A stretch of DNA of 64,000 nt from Agapetus fuscipes (GCA_951799405.1 OX637342.1:2046001-2110000); one strand, 5' to 3'; shown: positions 1-10,636, counted from the first letter of the stretch. The notes: generated by a model from the letters alone, not told the origin. Numbers and translations are program-made.

Positions 1-2
1 CT

Positions 3-80
3 CGCGCACTTTTAGATGACATGAAAAATTTCATTTTAGAGACAGACTCTAAGGATGTCGTTAAATTTTTAGCTCACTAA
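3..80 (+). CDS. Possible 3' terminal exon (C-terminal 25 residues) of an unidentified gene
   Basis: Read in frame from base 3, the window opens with 25 codons and a TAA stop. The peptide is acidic, helical-looking and not low-complexity; it ends in KDVVKFLAH. It has no start codon in the window, so it would be the end of an exon entering from the left. The sequence after the stop is AT-rich and UTR-like, with AATAAA-type signals near 167 and 211. I do not recognise the protein and would not name a function. The alternative is a chance open frame: 26 codons is short for AT-rich DNA but not impossible. No repeat family in the window covers this stretch, which slightly favours host coding sequence. 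Confidence 0.4.
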   Translation, partial: RALLDDMKNFILETDSKDVVKFLAH

Positions 81-390
81 TGAAAAATTAGTGCAAAAAT
101 ATATTACTTATTTGAATGGTTATGAACACGTGTCTGGTTGTGTGCGTGCATTTGTTTGTAATCTTAAATAAATGTGTTTGTATTAGCAACTTAGATTATA
201 GATAATACAGTAAATAAATACCATAGTTGGAGAAACAGAAGAAAACGTAATCGAAAATGTTTAAAATATTTTTCAAATTTTTGTACGAAAACTGACCAAA
301 TAGGTATTTTAGGTTCAAACTGAGGTTACCTCACTATTAAATGGCTATTTTAAATTTATTTTCGTTTTAATCAGTAAACAGCCTTTAATC
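81..390. other. AT-rich stretch, possible 3' UTR
   Basis: No open frame or repeat is recognised here. AATAAA-like hexamers near 167 and 211 would suit polyadenylation of the possible exon that ends at base 80. Confidence 0.3.
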
Positions 391-605
391 AAGATTTACT
401 CAGCTTTCGTAAGAAATAACAATCTGTACCGTAGGAAGCTGGGAAACATCCTCCAATCGAAGTGGTTGGCGTAAGGCTGGTCCCATCACCTGTGAAAATA
501 ATAAATTTTACACGCTACATCCGACCTCTTTGGGAACATCATGATTAGACGTTTTTCTATACGTGTAGCTTAGTAATGTACCGTAACGTCTTACGGATAA
601 ATGTG
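390..605 (+). repeat. tRNA-derived SINE family A, headless diverged copy
   Basis: The body matches intact copies elsewhere in the window (for example 31340-31686). It runs through the TTTACTCAGC block, the AGCTGGGAAAC block, GTGGTTGGCGTAAGGC, the acetyl-like run CACCTGTGAAAATAA and the 3' GTGTAGCTTAGT block. The tRNA-like head is missing and many substitutions are present, so this is an old copy. Confidence 0.7.
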
Positions 606-879
606 CTTATATTATAAAGTTTGCGCCCCTGCCATCTGTATGTAATATGTATTTCTACAACTCTTAGATTTTTTTCTACAAATTATTGCACAGCTCCAAG
701 AGAGTTCAAGGTAAAGCATTTCGAAGCAATTAATCCACAATTATTCAGAATGAAAATCCTACAGATTCTGGGCTAATTTTAGACCTCCGGATACAGGTTG
801 CAGCCATGTTTTCGTTATCAGCTCTTGTCTCCATGACCAGAGAAATTCCCGGCGCCAAATTGGGCATCAGAAGGATATA

Positions 880-1694
880 CAGTGGTACCTCGAGTTACGA
901 GTGCCCTAACATACGAATCATTTGAGATACGAGGCATAGAGCAAGCGAAGTTTTGTTTTGAAATTCGAGATTCGAAAAACGTGAAAAGAAACACCCAAAA
1001 AAAGTTGCAACTGGTCGTGCATCTGATCTATTTAAAGGCACTTGCCTTACTCATTTACCTACAATGGTCCAAGGAAGAAACAATGTCTAAAATAAAGGAT
1101 ACAATAACATTTAACTTGTGTTTAAGTTCCATTTAAGTTGCATTTATGTGACAAAAATACATAATATAAGAAATTATAAAAAGTTACAAAAACACAGAGT
1201 TGTATTTTCACAAATTGAGTGTTTATTTCACCTCAAGAACTTTCGACTTGTTCACGTCATTATCAAGAGGACAGACACTATTACAAACTTGCCAAGACAA
1301 AAACCGTAGGAAAATAAAAATATTGAGTTACTACAAAGAGGTACAAATAGGTAATAACATAGGTGAATCAGCAGGAATTTGAACATTGATTGTTTGTGTG
1401 AATATACAAAATCTAAAAAGACTAAAAATACATATATTTATGTACCTACACATAATAAAAAACAGTTTTATTTTTGCCTCACATTCTCTTTTATTATGTT
1501 TTTGCACGATATATGTCATTTATAAATACATTTTACTTATTCAAAAACACGTAACAAAAACAATTGGGGTAGAATTTTTGGGGCTGGAACCGATTAACTA
1601 GGATTCAACAAAGGAAATTGCTTTAAGAAACGAACAAATCGACATACGAGCAAGACTACGGAACGAGTTAAACTCGTATTTTGAGGTATCGCTA
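880..1694. mobile_element. Tigger/pogo-like (Tc1/mariner) non-autonomous element
   Basis: The left end reads CAGTGGTACCTCGAGTTACG and the right end GAGGTATCGCTA, an imperfect inverted pair. Both are flanked by TA (878-879 and 1695-1696), the TSD of the Tc1/mariner group. ACGAG/CTCGT motifs repeat just inside both ends, as in pogo/Tigger MITEs. The interior has only short frames and no transposase with a DDE pattern. Length is about 815 bp. The open frame at 882-1136 is the translated TIR and interior, not a gene. Confidence 0.65.
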
Positions 1695-2125
1695 TACAAT
1701 TTTATCTCAGAGATGGAAAGGGTTGCCGACAGTACAGAACGTTACGCTAAACGTACCCAAAAATGTATGGTAACTAAAACCGTCTCTAGCAGCGCTGCCT
1801 TATTTTCTGTGTAATTATTTATTAACGTTATTTTTTAGTGTAAACGCAGATTGAAGGACAGTTCTCCTTTGTTATCGCCTTCTGTCATCTCCGAGTAACG
1901 CTATATTCCTTTGCAATGCGATCTGACTAAGAGATTTATGTGATTTTGGAATCCGAGTTGGTGAGATTTTGTTATTTTCGTAAATAATTTGCATCCCTAT
2001 TCAGAGATCAGTTCTAGACTAACAAATTGCTTAGTAGTTCAAGTTTAAGTATAAAATTAGACATGAATCTAACATCACTAAGTATTTGTAACGGTTTACA
2101 GCTATAATTAACTTTCAAGGTTAAA
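1695..2125. other. No gene recognised
   Basis: AT-rich sequence between the Tigger-like element and the hammerhead remnant. I see no coding frame or clear repeat. Confidence 0.4.
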
Positions 2126-2129
2126 TAAA

Positions 2130-2225
2130 CTTTTTAGATATTAGACAAACCGTTATCGGAGAACTTACATTATTCTCGACGTTTAGTTGGCGACCTAGCC
2201 AACGTCTTAAGGAATGGCGTCATAG
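2130..2225 (-). repeat. Decayed Penelope-like end with hammerhead remnant
   Basis: The minus strand keeps stem II (GTTGG..CCAAC, 8-nt loop), AAACGTC and the neighbouring block that recurs at 13195-13285 and 56540-56620 (CCGTTA near a TTCTC). The catalytic CUGANGA has become CTTAAGA and GAAA has become TAAA, so it should be inactive. Confidence 0.45.
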
Positions 2226-2394
2226 AAGAATATATTGAGTTTGACTCAAAGCAAAATAAAAATGATAAAATATATTGTTGCATAAGAAAACACCAATCGC
2301 CGCTTCCTTTAAGTGTCTCAAAACAAATCCAGCGCAACACACCACAGCACTACGCAGCTAACGACGCTGCAACAAAGTATCAGCACATCAACTG

Positions 2395-2500
2395 CCACAT
2401 GACCAACACCTCTGCGTCACTATAGCAAGTGTCATAGACCCCTAGACTCTTTGAAAACTAGTAAGTGTCCCGCACAGGATCCCTTAAAAAAGAAAAAGCA
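2395..2500 (-). repeat. Interspersed repeat family E, short copy
   Basis: Shares CAAGTGTCATAGACCCCTAG and CCCGCACAGGAT followed by an A-run with copies at 57003-57115 and 57735-57835. The reverse orientation is seen at 32812-33075 and 59140-59410. The A-run at one end of three copies suggests a retrotransposed sequence, but no coding region is visible. Confidence 0.6.
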
Positions 2501-3429
2501 TGCATAAAGAGGTTGATGTAAGAAGTTTTCAAAGACATAAAATACCAACTGGAGATTTATCAATAGAGGTACTGGCCACCTCTAGTGGTGTGGTAGCTAG
2601 ATAAAGTAACAATTATATAGTTTTTGGTAACTATTATAATCCCACGCAGAGCTTTTAGTTTGTATGAAAGTTCTTTCTAAAAAAACATGAAATTCATAAG
2701 AAGCAACGTAGAGTAGAGTGGGTTGTGTTTGTACAAGAAGGCATAAAAATTAAAGCCAAGCTTTACTCTCAGCGTGAAGCTAAACATCTGTGTTATTCCA
2801 AACTACCACACACTAGGTACTCTAAATTTAATCTTATTCAAAATTTTGAAAATAGATTTCAATATGCCCTTAAAATAAAAAATATATTGATACAAAAAAA
2901 ATGTTGGTATTACCAAAAAAATGTAAGTTTATTGGTCACTCATGCTCATGCTTTGCTGTAAGCAAAGTTTGCGGATAGATTCGTCTTTCGAAGCAAATAT
3001 TGCGGGTAGATAATCTTTCTTAGTGAAGATTATAGTTCGATAGTTTTTATATGTGAAGATTAGGGTTGATTAGTCTCTCTAAGCGTAAATTGTGGTATTA
3101 ATATAATATTCTCTGAGTAAATATTGTGGATATATAGTCTTCCAAGTGAAGATTGCGGGAAGATACGGCTCTCTAATCAAAGATTATGGAAAGATACGTC
3201 TCTCTACGTGAAGATTGTTGGAAGATACAGGTCTTTAATCAAATATTAAAGGTACATTGTCCGATAAAAGCGAAGATTGTAGGTAGATTGTCCGGTATGG
3301 GTGAAGATTGTCGACAGATTGCCCGCTATAAGCAAAGATTGTAGGTAGATTGTCCGCTATAAGCAAAGATTGCAGATAGATTATCCGACATAAGCGAAGA
3401 TTGCAGATATATTGTCCGATTTAAGCTAA

Positions 3430-4119
3430 AGCAGGGTTTACATTATATCACTTTTGAGGTACATCCAAAGTGAATCACTCAGAGTGAAATCATCCAGGGT
3501 GATCATCCTCGTTTACATATTTTCTACAGTTTGCTGGTTTCACCTCTCGTGCACAGTGCACACTTCTTTCTGAATTTTTTATCTTGCAAAGTTCTGCCCC
3601 ATAACGTGTTCTAATAGTTTTTATTTTTGCCTTGATGTCGAGTACAGTTAATCCAGGCAAATTTAAATCGGCCAGCATTGAGGAGTACGCTTTTTCCCGT
3701 AGGTTAGTTTTGCTGTAATCACTGCATTTATTATTCCACAAGCACTCATACCGCTGGTAAGTTTCTAGAAATAGTTCCATGTGTTTATCTTGCCACTTGA
3801 ATGACATTACCACGATGATAGGTATGCACAATATTTAAATCAAATAAAACTACCAAAACCCAAAACAATCAACTGGTGTTTGTGAAGTGAACAAACGTAA
3901 TAAACAAAGTGTTTACATTTGTCATTGGGCCCTCACTCTCGATGAATCATCGCTTCGAGGAACGACTCTTTCATCAAAAGTAGGACGGGGGTCGAAATAT
4001 TTCATCCTTCATCTTAAGTGTACACTTTGGATGAAATCACAATGAAAGGCAATTTACACTTGTCACTTTCGATGATTCCTCCAAGATGATCATCAAAAGT
4101 GACAAATGTAAATGGGCCT
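3430..4119. mobile_element. PIF/Harbinger-like non-autonomous element carrying a MADF gene
   Basis: The ends are imperfect inverted repeats: left AGCAGGGTTTACATT, right (reverse complement) AGGCCCATTTACATT, both followed by TCACTTTTGA. The flanks are a direct TAA duplication (3427-3429 and 4120-4122), the TWA target typical of PIF/Harbinger. The 690-bp element interrupts the 31-bp minisatellite and its removal restores the repeat phase. Autonomous Harbingers encode a DDE transposase and a separate MADF/Myb DNA-binding protein; only the second survives here. Confidence 0.75.
3490..3831 (-). CDS. MADF-domain DNA-binding protein, transposon-borne, probably truncated
   Basis: The 113-residue frame has a recognisable MADF (Myb/SANT-like) domain over residues ~17-90. 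It has an N-terminal FLETYQRYECLW block, an aromatic and acidic middle (SDYSKTNLREKAY), a central LPGLTVLDIKAKIKTIRTRY helix and a basic tail. In Harbinger elements such a protein accompanies the transposase and helps it enter the nucleus and bind ends. The frame sits wholly inside a 690-bp element with Harbinger-type ends, so it belongs to the transposon and not the host. Either ATG (residue 1 or residue 9, the latter closer to the domain) could be the start. No transposase is left, and the C-terminus is shorter than in typical MADF proteins. Confidence 0.7.
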   Translation of the reverse strand: MCIPIIVVMSFKWQDKHMELFLETYQRYECLWNNKCSDYSKTNLREKAYSSMLADLNLPGLTVLDIKAKIKTIRTRYGAELCKIKNSERSVHCAREVKPANCRKYVNEDDHPG

Positions 4120-4384
4120 TAAGATTGCAGGTAGATTCTTCGCAAAAAGCAGTGAACTGTTCATTTGTATTATATTGTGCAGATACAAGAGTAACAGTTG
4201 CGAATATTATGATGGGACCTGTTTTACCGACAGTGCACTCCATTGACTTGTTAAAGAGTCTGGATATCAAAGTAAGACTATGAAGATAATAAAGGATCTG
4301 TATGCACCTTGAACTTATCTTGTCAGAGTATTCATGTCACAAAACATGGTTTCAGTTGGAGATAGCCTCAATAAATAGCTTATA

Positions 4385-4612
4385 ATCTATGTTGCAATTT
4401 GCAAAGATATAGGTAGCAACATTTTAAAACCATATTAAATGCATACCCACAAACAGACACGCGTAAGTTCGTGCTTACAAATGCTGCATGTGCACTTCCA
4501 AATTGAAATCCAAACCTCAAATCAATACAAAACCCCGACCTCCGCTGAAACACGGGGGACATTGACAAAGTGAATATTTTTTACAGTATGGGTGGTCAGC
4601 CTCATACCAAAT
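4385..4612 (-). repeat. R1 repeat (LINE 3'-UTR/SINE-like), minus copy
   Basis: On the minus strand it reads from GGTATGAGGCTGACCACCCA through the GTTTCAGCGGAGG variant of the central block to TTGCAACATAGATTATAAG. It abuts the MITE family C copy at 4613, which is inserted into or fused to its 5' end. Confidence 0.8.
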
Positions 4613-4757
4613 TCGATAACACGATAATGTGAGAGATGTCTTAAATATTTTTAAAATCAATTTCCAGTTTTTATAAGATACATTGGTCCAGTACACATAC
4701 AAACATTGCTCATGTGAAATTACCTCTGAGGGACATAAGACATGCGAGCACTAAGGG
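4613..4757 (+). mobile_element. MITE family C, 5'-truncated copy
   Basis: Matches the right half of the 4-bp-TSD MITE family: ACACGATAATGTGAGAG, CACATTGGTCCAGTACACAT, CATTGCTCATGTGAAATTA and the terminal GCACTAAGGGG. The left TIR is missing. Confidence 0.75.
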
Positions 4758-4984
4758 GCGAGCTCACACATACACACAATTACACTTTCGCAACAATACA
4801 TATCGACACTTTTTACTATGACAAGCAGGAATCTCAGGCAGGTCAGGTTTTTACTATGAATTAAAAAAAAAACTGTCTTGCAAGTCCTGGAGTAGAGAGG
4901 TATATTTTATACTTGTAGATCCATGTACGGTTACATATTTATCTCATTCAAAAAACTGCGCTTCTTATATTGGTATGTATAACA
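4758..4984. other. Unassigned AT-rich spacer
   Basis: No gene or repeat recognised. Confidence 0.3.
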
Positions 4985-4985
4985 G

Positions 4986-5097
4986 GATTATTCACAGCAA
5001 GTTTGATCCGTAGCTGAGCCATGTATCATCGTATTTTTGTATGGAAAATTCACGTTAGGTGGCGGATGAGCCATGAATTTGCTGTGTGTGAATAGCA
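4986..5097. mobile_element. Small foldback MITE (family G)
   Basis: Imperfect palindrome. The left end ATTATTCACAGCAAG mirrors the right end GCTGTGTGTGAATAGC, and internal GCTGAGCCATG mirrors GAGCCATGAATT. A related copy lies at 18586-18700 with the same end motif ATTCACACACAGCAAATCCA. Only about 110 bp, no coding potential. Confidence 0.55.
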
Positions 5098-6390
5098 CCG
5101 TAAGAGTTTGTGTATTGGCATTGTGAAGACTCATTTTCAATTAAGTAATAATGTAAAATTAAAAAAAAAAACATTTTTTTTATTCACGAGTTGATTTATT
5201 TTCTCGAGCGCTTTTGGTGCTATCACACCATTATTAAGTGATATGTTGAAACCTAGAAGATCTATTACCTTTCAATCAATAAGTCGTATTGCTATTTTTT
5301 AAGCGGGCTCTATATAATAAAAACGGCGGTTTATTTATTGAACACAATTTATTTGTTTACTTTCGGTTTAGAATTATATTTGCACAGTATATTTCGACAG
5401 TTGAAATATATCTGAAGCTTCATGGAATTTTGGCTCGTTATTTATACTAAAAACAAAGATCATTCTCGAAGGATAGATAATCGTTACCTACTACCTTGCT
5501 AGATTTTACCAGAACATTTGATTCAACCAATCTCGAACAATTACTAATTGATATAAAATAAAAATTACATAGCTAACTTTTAGAGAGACTTATGATGACA
5601 CTCACACAACAACACAATATCCTGCGTATTCGCAACAATATCTCAAATTGTCAAATCTTAAAAAAAATACATGGATTTCGTTTGTGATCGATTAATAATG
5701 TATGTGACCGAGTAAGTTTCCGATAGTTTACACCACTTTAGATTGCCAAACTCCTAGCATTCCCCCTCACCTCAAAGTCTCAGGATAATGTTCATCTCCT
5801 CAGCACTAACTGTTGCTGTGTGCAGTCTTCACTTGGGGCAGGATTCCAAGTGCCACTTTGTGCGCTAGTCATCCAGAAACTCCTGTCGTCTGAGAAGTAA
5901 GACAACCGGGGAGAGAGGATCTAACCAGATGTGTAGCTGTACGGTTACATAATACGAGTATATCTAACTTCATAGAGCTGTTTCCATTAGAATAGGTCAT
6001 AAAGAGTTAATTCAAAATATCAAGTTTGAACATTTTTTTATTATTGAAAAATAGATTGAAATCTCTTCTTAAAAAAATGGGTATCTGTGGGGGCTTCATA
6101 TGATTTAAGAGATAAACAGTGCTTCGGATTTTTTAGATCTAAACGTTATCTGCCTCTTGAGATGATGCTACAGTACCTACCTACATAATATCGATTTTTA
6201 GTCTCGTGTATTTGTGTCTCTCCAAAGCCTAAATTTTGTGTTTCTATTCTGATCGATATCAAAGTCAAACAATCTATTTTCAGGGTAATTTACATGTTTT
6301 CTAAAAAAATGCCAAATTCTTATGAGCGACTTATCAGACAAACATTCCATTTTAATATTATTTTAGATAGTAACTCCTTAACGCATATGT
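5098..6390. other. No gene recognised
   Basis: AT-rich, with poly-A/T runs around 5160 and no long frame. I see no repeat family from the rest of the window. Confidence 0.35.
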
Positions 6391-6391
6391 C

Positions 6392-6620
6392 AGTATAAGG
6401 CTGACAAACCATACTGCAAAAAATGGTTCACTTTGCGATTATCCCCCCTGTTTCAGGAAAGGACGACAATAGTTGCAGTGCTTTTGGTTATTTGAGATTG
6501 AGTTTGTATGCTGTAGGTTCACATGCGGCATATGTAAGCGCGAACTTATTTGAACTTATACTTGTCTCTTAATGGGGATGCATGTAATATGTGATATATT
6601 TTTGCAACTTAGATTGTAGA
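6392..6620 (+). repeat. R1 repeat, plus copy
   Basis: Begins near AAGGCTGACAAACCATACTG and ends at TTGCAACTTAGATTGTAGAT. The central block TTTCAGGAAAGGACGACAAT and the CACATGCGGCATATGTAAGC block are intact. The first ~20 bp are diverged. Confidence 0.8.
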
Positions 6621-7022
6621 TGGATTTATAATTATTTGATGTCATACGTACATATATAAGACTGTGTCAAATCGTATAATAAACATCTCTCAAGGTATAT
6701 CGCTCACTGCTTTGAGCTCAAATCCGCTACAACTTTGATGTCTCTCACGATAAACTAGCAGACCACAAGGCGACTGTGAACTGGCACTCCGATCGATTGA
6801 TACGCCCTCGACAGCACTGCAGCTGCAGTTCACAGTTGCGGCCCACATCAAGGGCCATTAGATTACGAGCAATTACTTGCGGCAAACAAACGGATCGCGT
6901 GTGAGTCGCCGCGTATGGCTAAGCTCTGAATTCTTGGATGTGAATAATTGTTCTTTTTTTGCCATAAATTTACTTCAAGGTAAAACTGATTCAATATATT
7001 TTTTATGCCTATGTTATCTATC

Positions 7023-7265
7023 TATAATCTATAATCTAATTTGCAATGATATAGTCATTCAAAGCTCTCAGATGTATGCCCACAAACAAACACGTGTAGT
7101 TCGCGCTTACAAATGCTGATTGTGTACTTACAAATAAAATCCAAACCTAAAATGAACATAAGCCCTGCAACTCTTGCCGACATTCCCTGAAACAGGGGTG
7201 ACATTGGCAAAGTGAACCATTTTTTACAGTATGGGTGGTCAGCCTCATACCAACCTATAAGTCAA
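7023..7265 (-). repeat. R1 repeat, minus copy
   Basis: Runs from the terminal ATAATCTATAATCTAATTTGC block to CATACCAACCTATAAGTCAA, i.e. the full 5' boundary on the minus strand. It belongs to the subfamily with a GAGAGCTTTGAATGA 3' half. Confidence 0.85.
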
Positions 7266-7317
7266 TGAATACGAGAGAATTATGAAAAAGAAAAATGTAT
7301 TATTTACTTATATAGTT

Positions 7318-7545
7318 GACTGGTCTTGTGGTAACGCTTTGGACTCGTCAATAGAAGGTCATGGGTTCGAGTTCCAACGAAGCATGCTCTACGCTGGGTT
7401 GAAAAATTCGTATATTTTAACCAAAAACCGGTCATCAAAGGTCAATCCAGCCTTACAGCAACTAGTTATTGCTAGAGAATTGGTGCTATCTTCAGCGATG
7501 ACCATGCTCGCAGAGGGTCTTGGGGTGTGATTCACACACATAACA
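7318..7545 (+). repeat. tRNA-derived SINE family B, diverged copy
   Basis: A tRNA-like head (box-B-like GGTTCGAGTTCC) is followed by the family B body: GCTCTACGCTGGGTTGAAAA, ACCGGTCATCAAAGGTC, CAGCCTTACAGCAACT and GCTCGCAGAGGGTCTT. The open frames here (7282-7530 and the opposite strand) are shadows of the repeat. Confidence 0.75.
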
Positions 7546-8389
7546 TCACTCAAAAAACAATTTGGGAACAACAGAAAAAATGCGAGCATTTTCAAAAAAA
7601 AAAAAAAATTAAATAATGGAAACAAACTGAAAGAAAGGGTGAAAAAATTGTATTTTTTCAAAAATGTGTGCTTTGCAATACAACAAAATGTGACGTCATA
7701 CATAGAAACAGCTACTCAAAATTTATAAAAAGAGGTTTCTATTTTCTGCATTCTGTTCTCAGGTAGATAAAGACTGTCTAGGCATATTATTTTTCTATCA
7801 TATCTACAAAAGCTTTGCAACCTATTGTCATTTATCACATTATTTCCCATCGGCCGGCCTCATTGTGTGTCGATTTTTTCCCTCCTACTATATCTAATGC
7901 CCAATTTTTCGACTGTCGCCAAATGTTCTTCTTGTTTTTCCCCTTGAGTTGCTCTCTGATGGCTGAACAGAAGAAAAAACGAAGGCTTTGAAGAAACACG
8001 AAGTCTTTCGGGAACCACGACGCGTTCGCTTCGTACCCGTTCGTGCACGTAAAATCTATTACTTCACCCAATTTCTGGTAACTTTTTTATAGACATCTTC
8101 CGATACCTACAAGCGTATGTACCTACGGGTATGCTTTACAAAAAACTGACAAATTTGATTTGATCCGCTGATGATTTTAAATTTAGAAAAAACAGTAAAG
8201 ATTTTTTTATTAAAAATGTAACAAAAATATATATAATATAACATGCAAAGAAATGCGCATGTGTTGGACTCATGATGATATTTTTATTAATCGAAATTTA
8301 AAGAAATGTAAAATATTAAGCATCATTATTATATTGTGTTAGGCATTTTTGAATGATTGCATCAGTTTATCGGATAAGAAAATATTTGT

Positions 8390-8645
8390 GTGTGAATCAC
8401 ACCATAAGAGCTCTCTGCCAGATTGGTCATTATTTTTATATCGGCAATTACACAAGCAAGACTCAATTGTTGAAAGGCTGAATTTACCGTAAGTAACCGG
8501 AATTTTTCAACCCAGAAAAGAGCATATTATTTAGAAAATGGAATGTTTTTTTTGTGCTCCACCGGGAATTGAATCCACGATTCTCTGATTACAAGTCCAT
8601 AGCTTTAACCAATAAGCTGCAGACAGGTATATTGTCTTGGATTAA
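8390..8645 (-). repeat. tRNA-derived SINE family B, minus copy
   Basis: The minus strand reads a tRNA-like head with ATTCAATTCCCGGTGGAGCA, then the TTTTCTGGGTTGAAAAATTC block, a diverged middle and the GTGTGATTCACAC end. Strongly mutated. Confidence 0.65.
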
Positions 8646-9297
8646 GGCTTCACAATCTTCTAACCTTATCTTTTCTCATATCACTCTTTTCTAATCCATT
8701 CTTTGGAGTCGTTTGATCAATATTTTTGTTCTCTAACAAGCTTAAAATGATGTGTTTTGGGTCAAGATGTTTCAAACTATTTAATCAAAAGGTACTCGGT
8801 TAAGTTCACAGAAGAATCCAAAAAATACAAATGAACGCCCCTGCAATAAAGTTAAACGTGGCCAACAAAATTTTACACAATTTCAAAACTAATTGGTTCA
8901 TGTCTTTTCACTTTTGGTAAGAAAAATTAAATACAAACCACCTACTTAAAATGCAAACGTGACGTTAAAAATCCGTCATAAAACGTGGGCAATTAATCCT
9001 CCAACCATAGAGTAGCCAATGTTCATAATGATTCTTATTGTCCGTCATAAAATGATCGGAGCTGCTAATTTACAACGCATATGTTGATTATTTATGATCT
9101 ATCTGAGTAAAGCGATGTTTTTGCATAAGCGATGAAAGCAAACACGGCTCCTTATCAACCAAGCTGGTGAGAATCGGGTAGTATGCTGAATAGGTTGTGG
9201 TGATTTACAATCTGTGTGGATTTACGATGTCTCTTGTAAGCATTAGGATGATGGTGCCTTCTAGCTTCTAGTTTCATAGACGATCAATCAAAAGTGC
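8646..9297. other. No gene recognised
   Basis: Short frames only; no repeat family identified. Confidence 0.3.
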
Positions 9298-9589
9298 ATC
9301 ACGACTAGTGTTGCTGCGAATACACGCTAATATTCGGTATTTGGCAATACTCAATTATTTTTGCTATTCGTCGAATATCATAAATATAGCTGTATTAATA
9401 TAATAATAGCTGTATTACTCGGCATTCGGTGAATAGTTGTCGAAAACTTTTGATGCATGAAAAACTATACAGCTTGTATATTTTAAATAATCAAAAGTTA
9501 TCACTGGGTAATACAAACAAATAAAATTAGGTATTCGCCGTAAAATTGGCACAATAAAGGTTTACCAGCATTTACGAACGTAAAATCAA

Positions 9590-9747
9590 CAGCAGTACTT
9601 GTTCAGTATAATGTGTGTAATTGTATTTAATTCATTATTTTAATAATAATGTTTGACCTTTTATTTTCTTATTGTTTGAATTTTTTAATAATAATTGTAT
9701 TTAATTCATTATTTTAATAATGTGTGACCGATTTATTTAATTCATTA
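9590..9747. repeat. AT-rich short direct repeats
   Basis: The block TATTTAATTCATTATTTTAA occurs three times with slight changes, separated by TGTTTGACC/TGTGTGACC spacers. Confidence 0.6.
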
Positions 9748-9763
9748 TTTTTAGTTTGGACAT

Positions 9764-10009
9764 TTGGAGAGAATGAATGAGGAAAGACTGACGAAGAAAG
9801 TATATGCTGCGAGAATTGATGGATGTCGTGGAAGAGGAAGACCGAGAAAGGTATGGATGGACCAAATTTTCGAAATAGCGAATGAATGGGATATCCAGAG
9901 TCATAATAAAAGGAGAGCTTGTATGAAAAAGGTTATGGCTCTGGATGAAATGAAAGAAGTATGCAAGGATCAAAAGAAATGGCGGTTGATCTGTAATGCT
10001 GGCGGTTAA
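9764..10009 (+). pseudogene. LINE reverse transcriptase C-terminal fragment
   Basis: 81 residues of the region downstream of the reverse transcriptase catalytic domain. The recognisable pattern is ERMNEERLTKK, then GRGRPRKVWMDQI and KKWRLICN before the stop. This tail is shared by many insect endonuclease/reverse-transcriptase LINE proteins. The catalytic palm (YADD-type) is not present, so the fragment cannot transpose by itself. In-frame homologues occur at 46380-46859 and 54154-54399. I cannot fix the clade (RTE-like or I-like) from this region alone. Confidence 0.8.
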
Positions 10010-10120
10010 AGCTAAGGCTTTTAAATTTAAAAAATATGTGTTGTAGCTTTTTAATTTTTTACTGTTTAATTGCTGAGAATTTATTTGTTTTATATATTTG
10101 ATTGTATCAATTACATGTAC

Positions 10121-10370
10121 TCCTTGATTGATAGGTTGGTATGCGGCTGACCACCCATACTGTAAAAAATGGTTCACTTTGCCAATGTCACCCCTGCTTC
10201 AGGGAAGGTCGGCAAGAGTTGCAGGGCTTATGTTCATTTGAGATTGGGGTTTTTATATTGTAGGTCCACATGCAGCATGTGTAAGCGCGAAATTATGCAT
10301 GTCTGCTTGTGGGAATGCATTTAATATGAATCTCAAATGATACATATCTTTGCAGCTTAGATTTAGATTA
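10121..10370 (+). repeat. R1 repeat as LINE 3' UTR
   Basis: Starts CCTTGATTGATAGGTTGGTA, continues through TTCAGGGAAGGTCGGCAAGA and CACATGCAGCATGTGTAAGC, and ends at TTTGCAGCTTAGATTTAGAT. It lies 111 bp after the LINE stop codon. Confidence 0.9.
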
Positions 10371-10636
10371 TTTTCATCTTTTTTAAGCATTTTTTTCTTA
10401 TTCCAGTTATGGCATTTTTACAAAGCACAAATTAAGTCCGGTTGTCTATAATTTTGGATAGGATCACCGTACAAACAGTGTGAAAGCTTTCATGAATCTT
10501 TGTACACTGTCAATCCGACACAGGATAGAAATAAAACATAGACGTTTGCAAAGAAATCGTTCTGTGTGAAAACGCACTGACAAACAAATGGTTGGTAAAC
10601 CGATTACTACCCTACTACAAGCGATATATTATCATT

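Larger units (their letters stand above)
2955..4165 (+). repeat. 31-bp minisatellite, interrupted by a transposon
   Basis: From about 3270 to 3429 five consecutive units are 31 bp each, of the form AAGATTGNAGGTAGATTGTC then CGCTATAAGC. Toward 2955 the units are more degenerate. The array resumes at 4120 in correct phase after the Harbinger-like insertion: joining 3429 to 4123 restores AAGCTAAGATTGCAGGTAGA. Confidence 0.75.
9748..10375 (+). mobile_element. 5'-truncated non-LTR retrotransposon (LINE 1 of this window), 3' end
   Basis: The C-terminal coding end of a LINE (9748-10009) is followed by 110 bp of UTR and a full R1 repeat (10121-10370) ending in a GCAGCTTAGATT tail. The element starts abruptly within the GHLERM codons, a typical 5' truncation. 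The same order is seen at 54150-54745, 31131-31893 (with a SINE inserted) and, on the minus strand, 46859-46022. Confidence 0.8.

Noticed and set aside
2955..3429. CRISPR-like 31-bp direct repeats
   Set aside because: The repeats are head-to-tail with no unique spacers: a minisatellite.
9764..10009. Host gene encoding a basic 81-residue protein
   Set aside because: Matches the C-terminus of LINE reverse transcriptase copies at 46380-46859 and 54154-54399 and is followed by the LINE 3' UTR.
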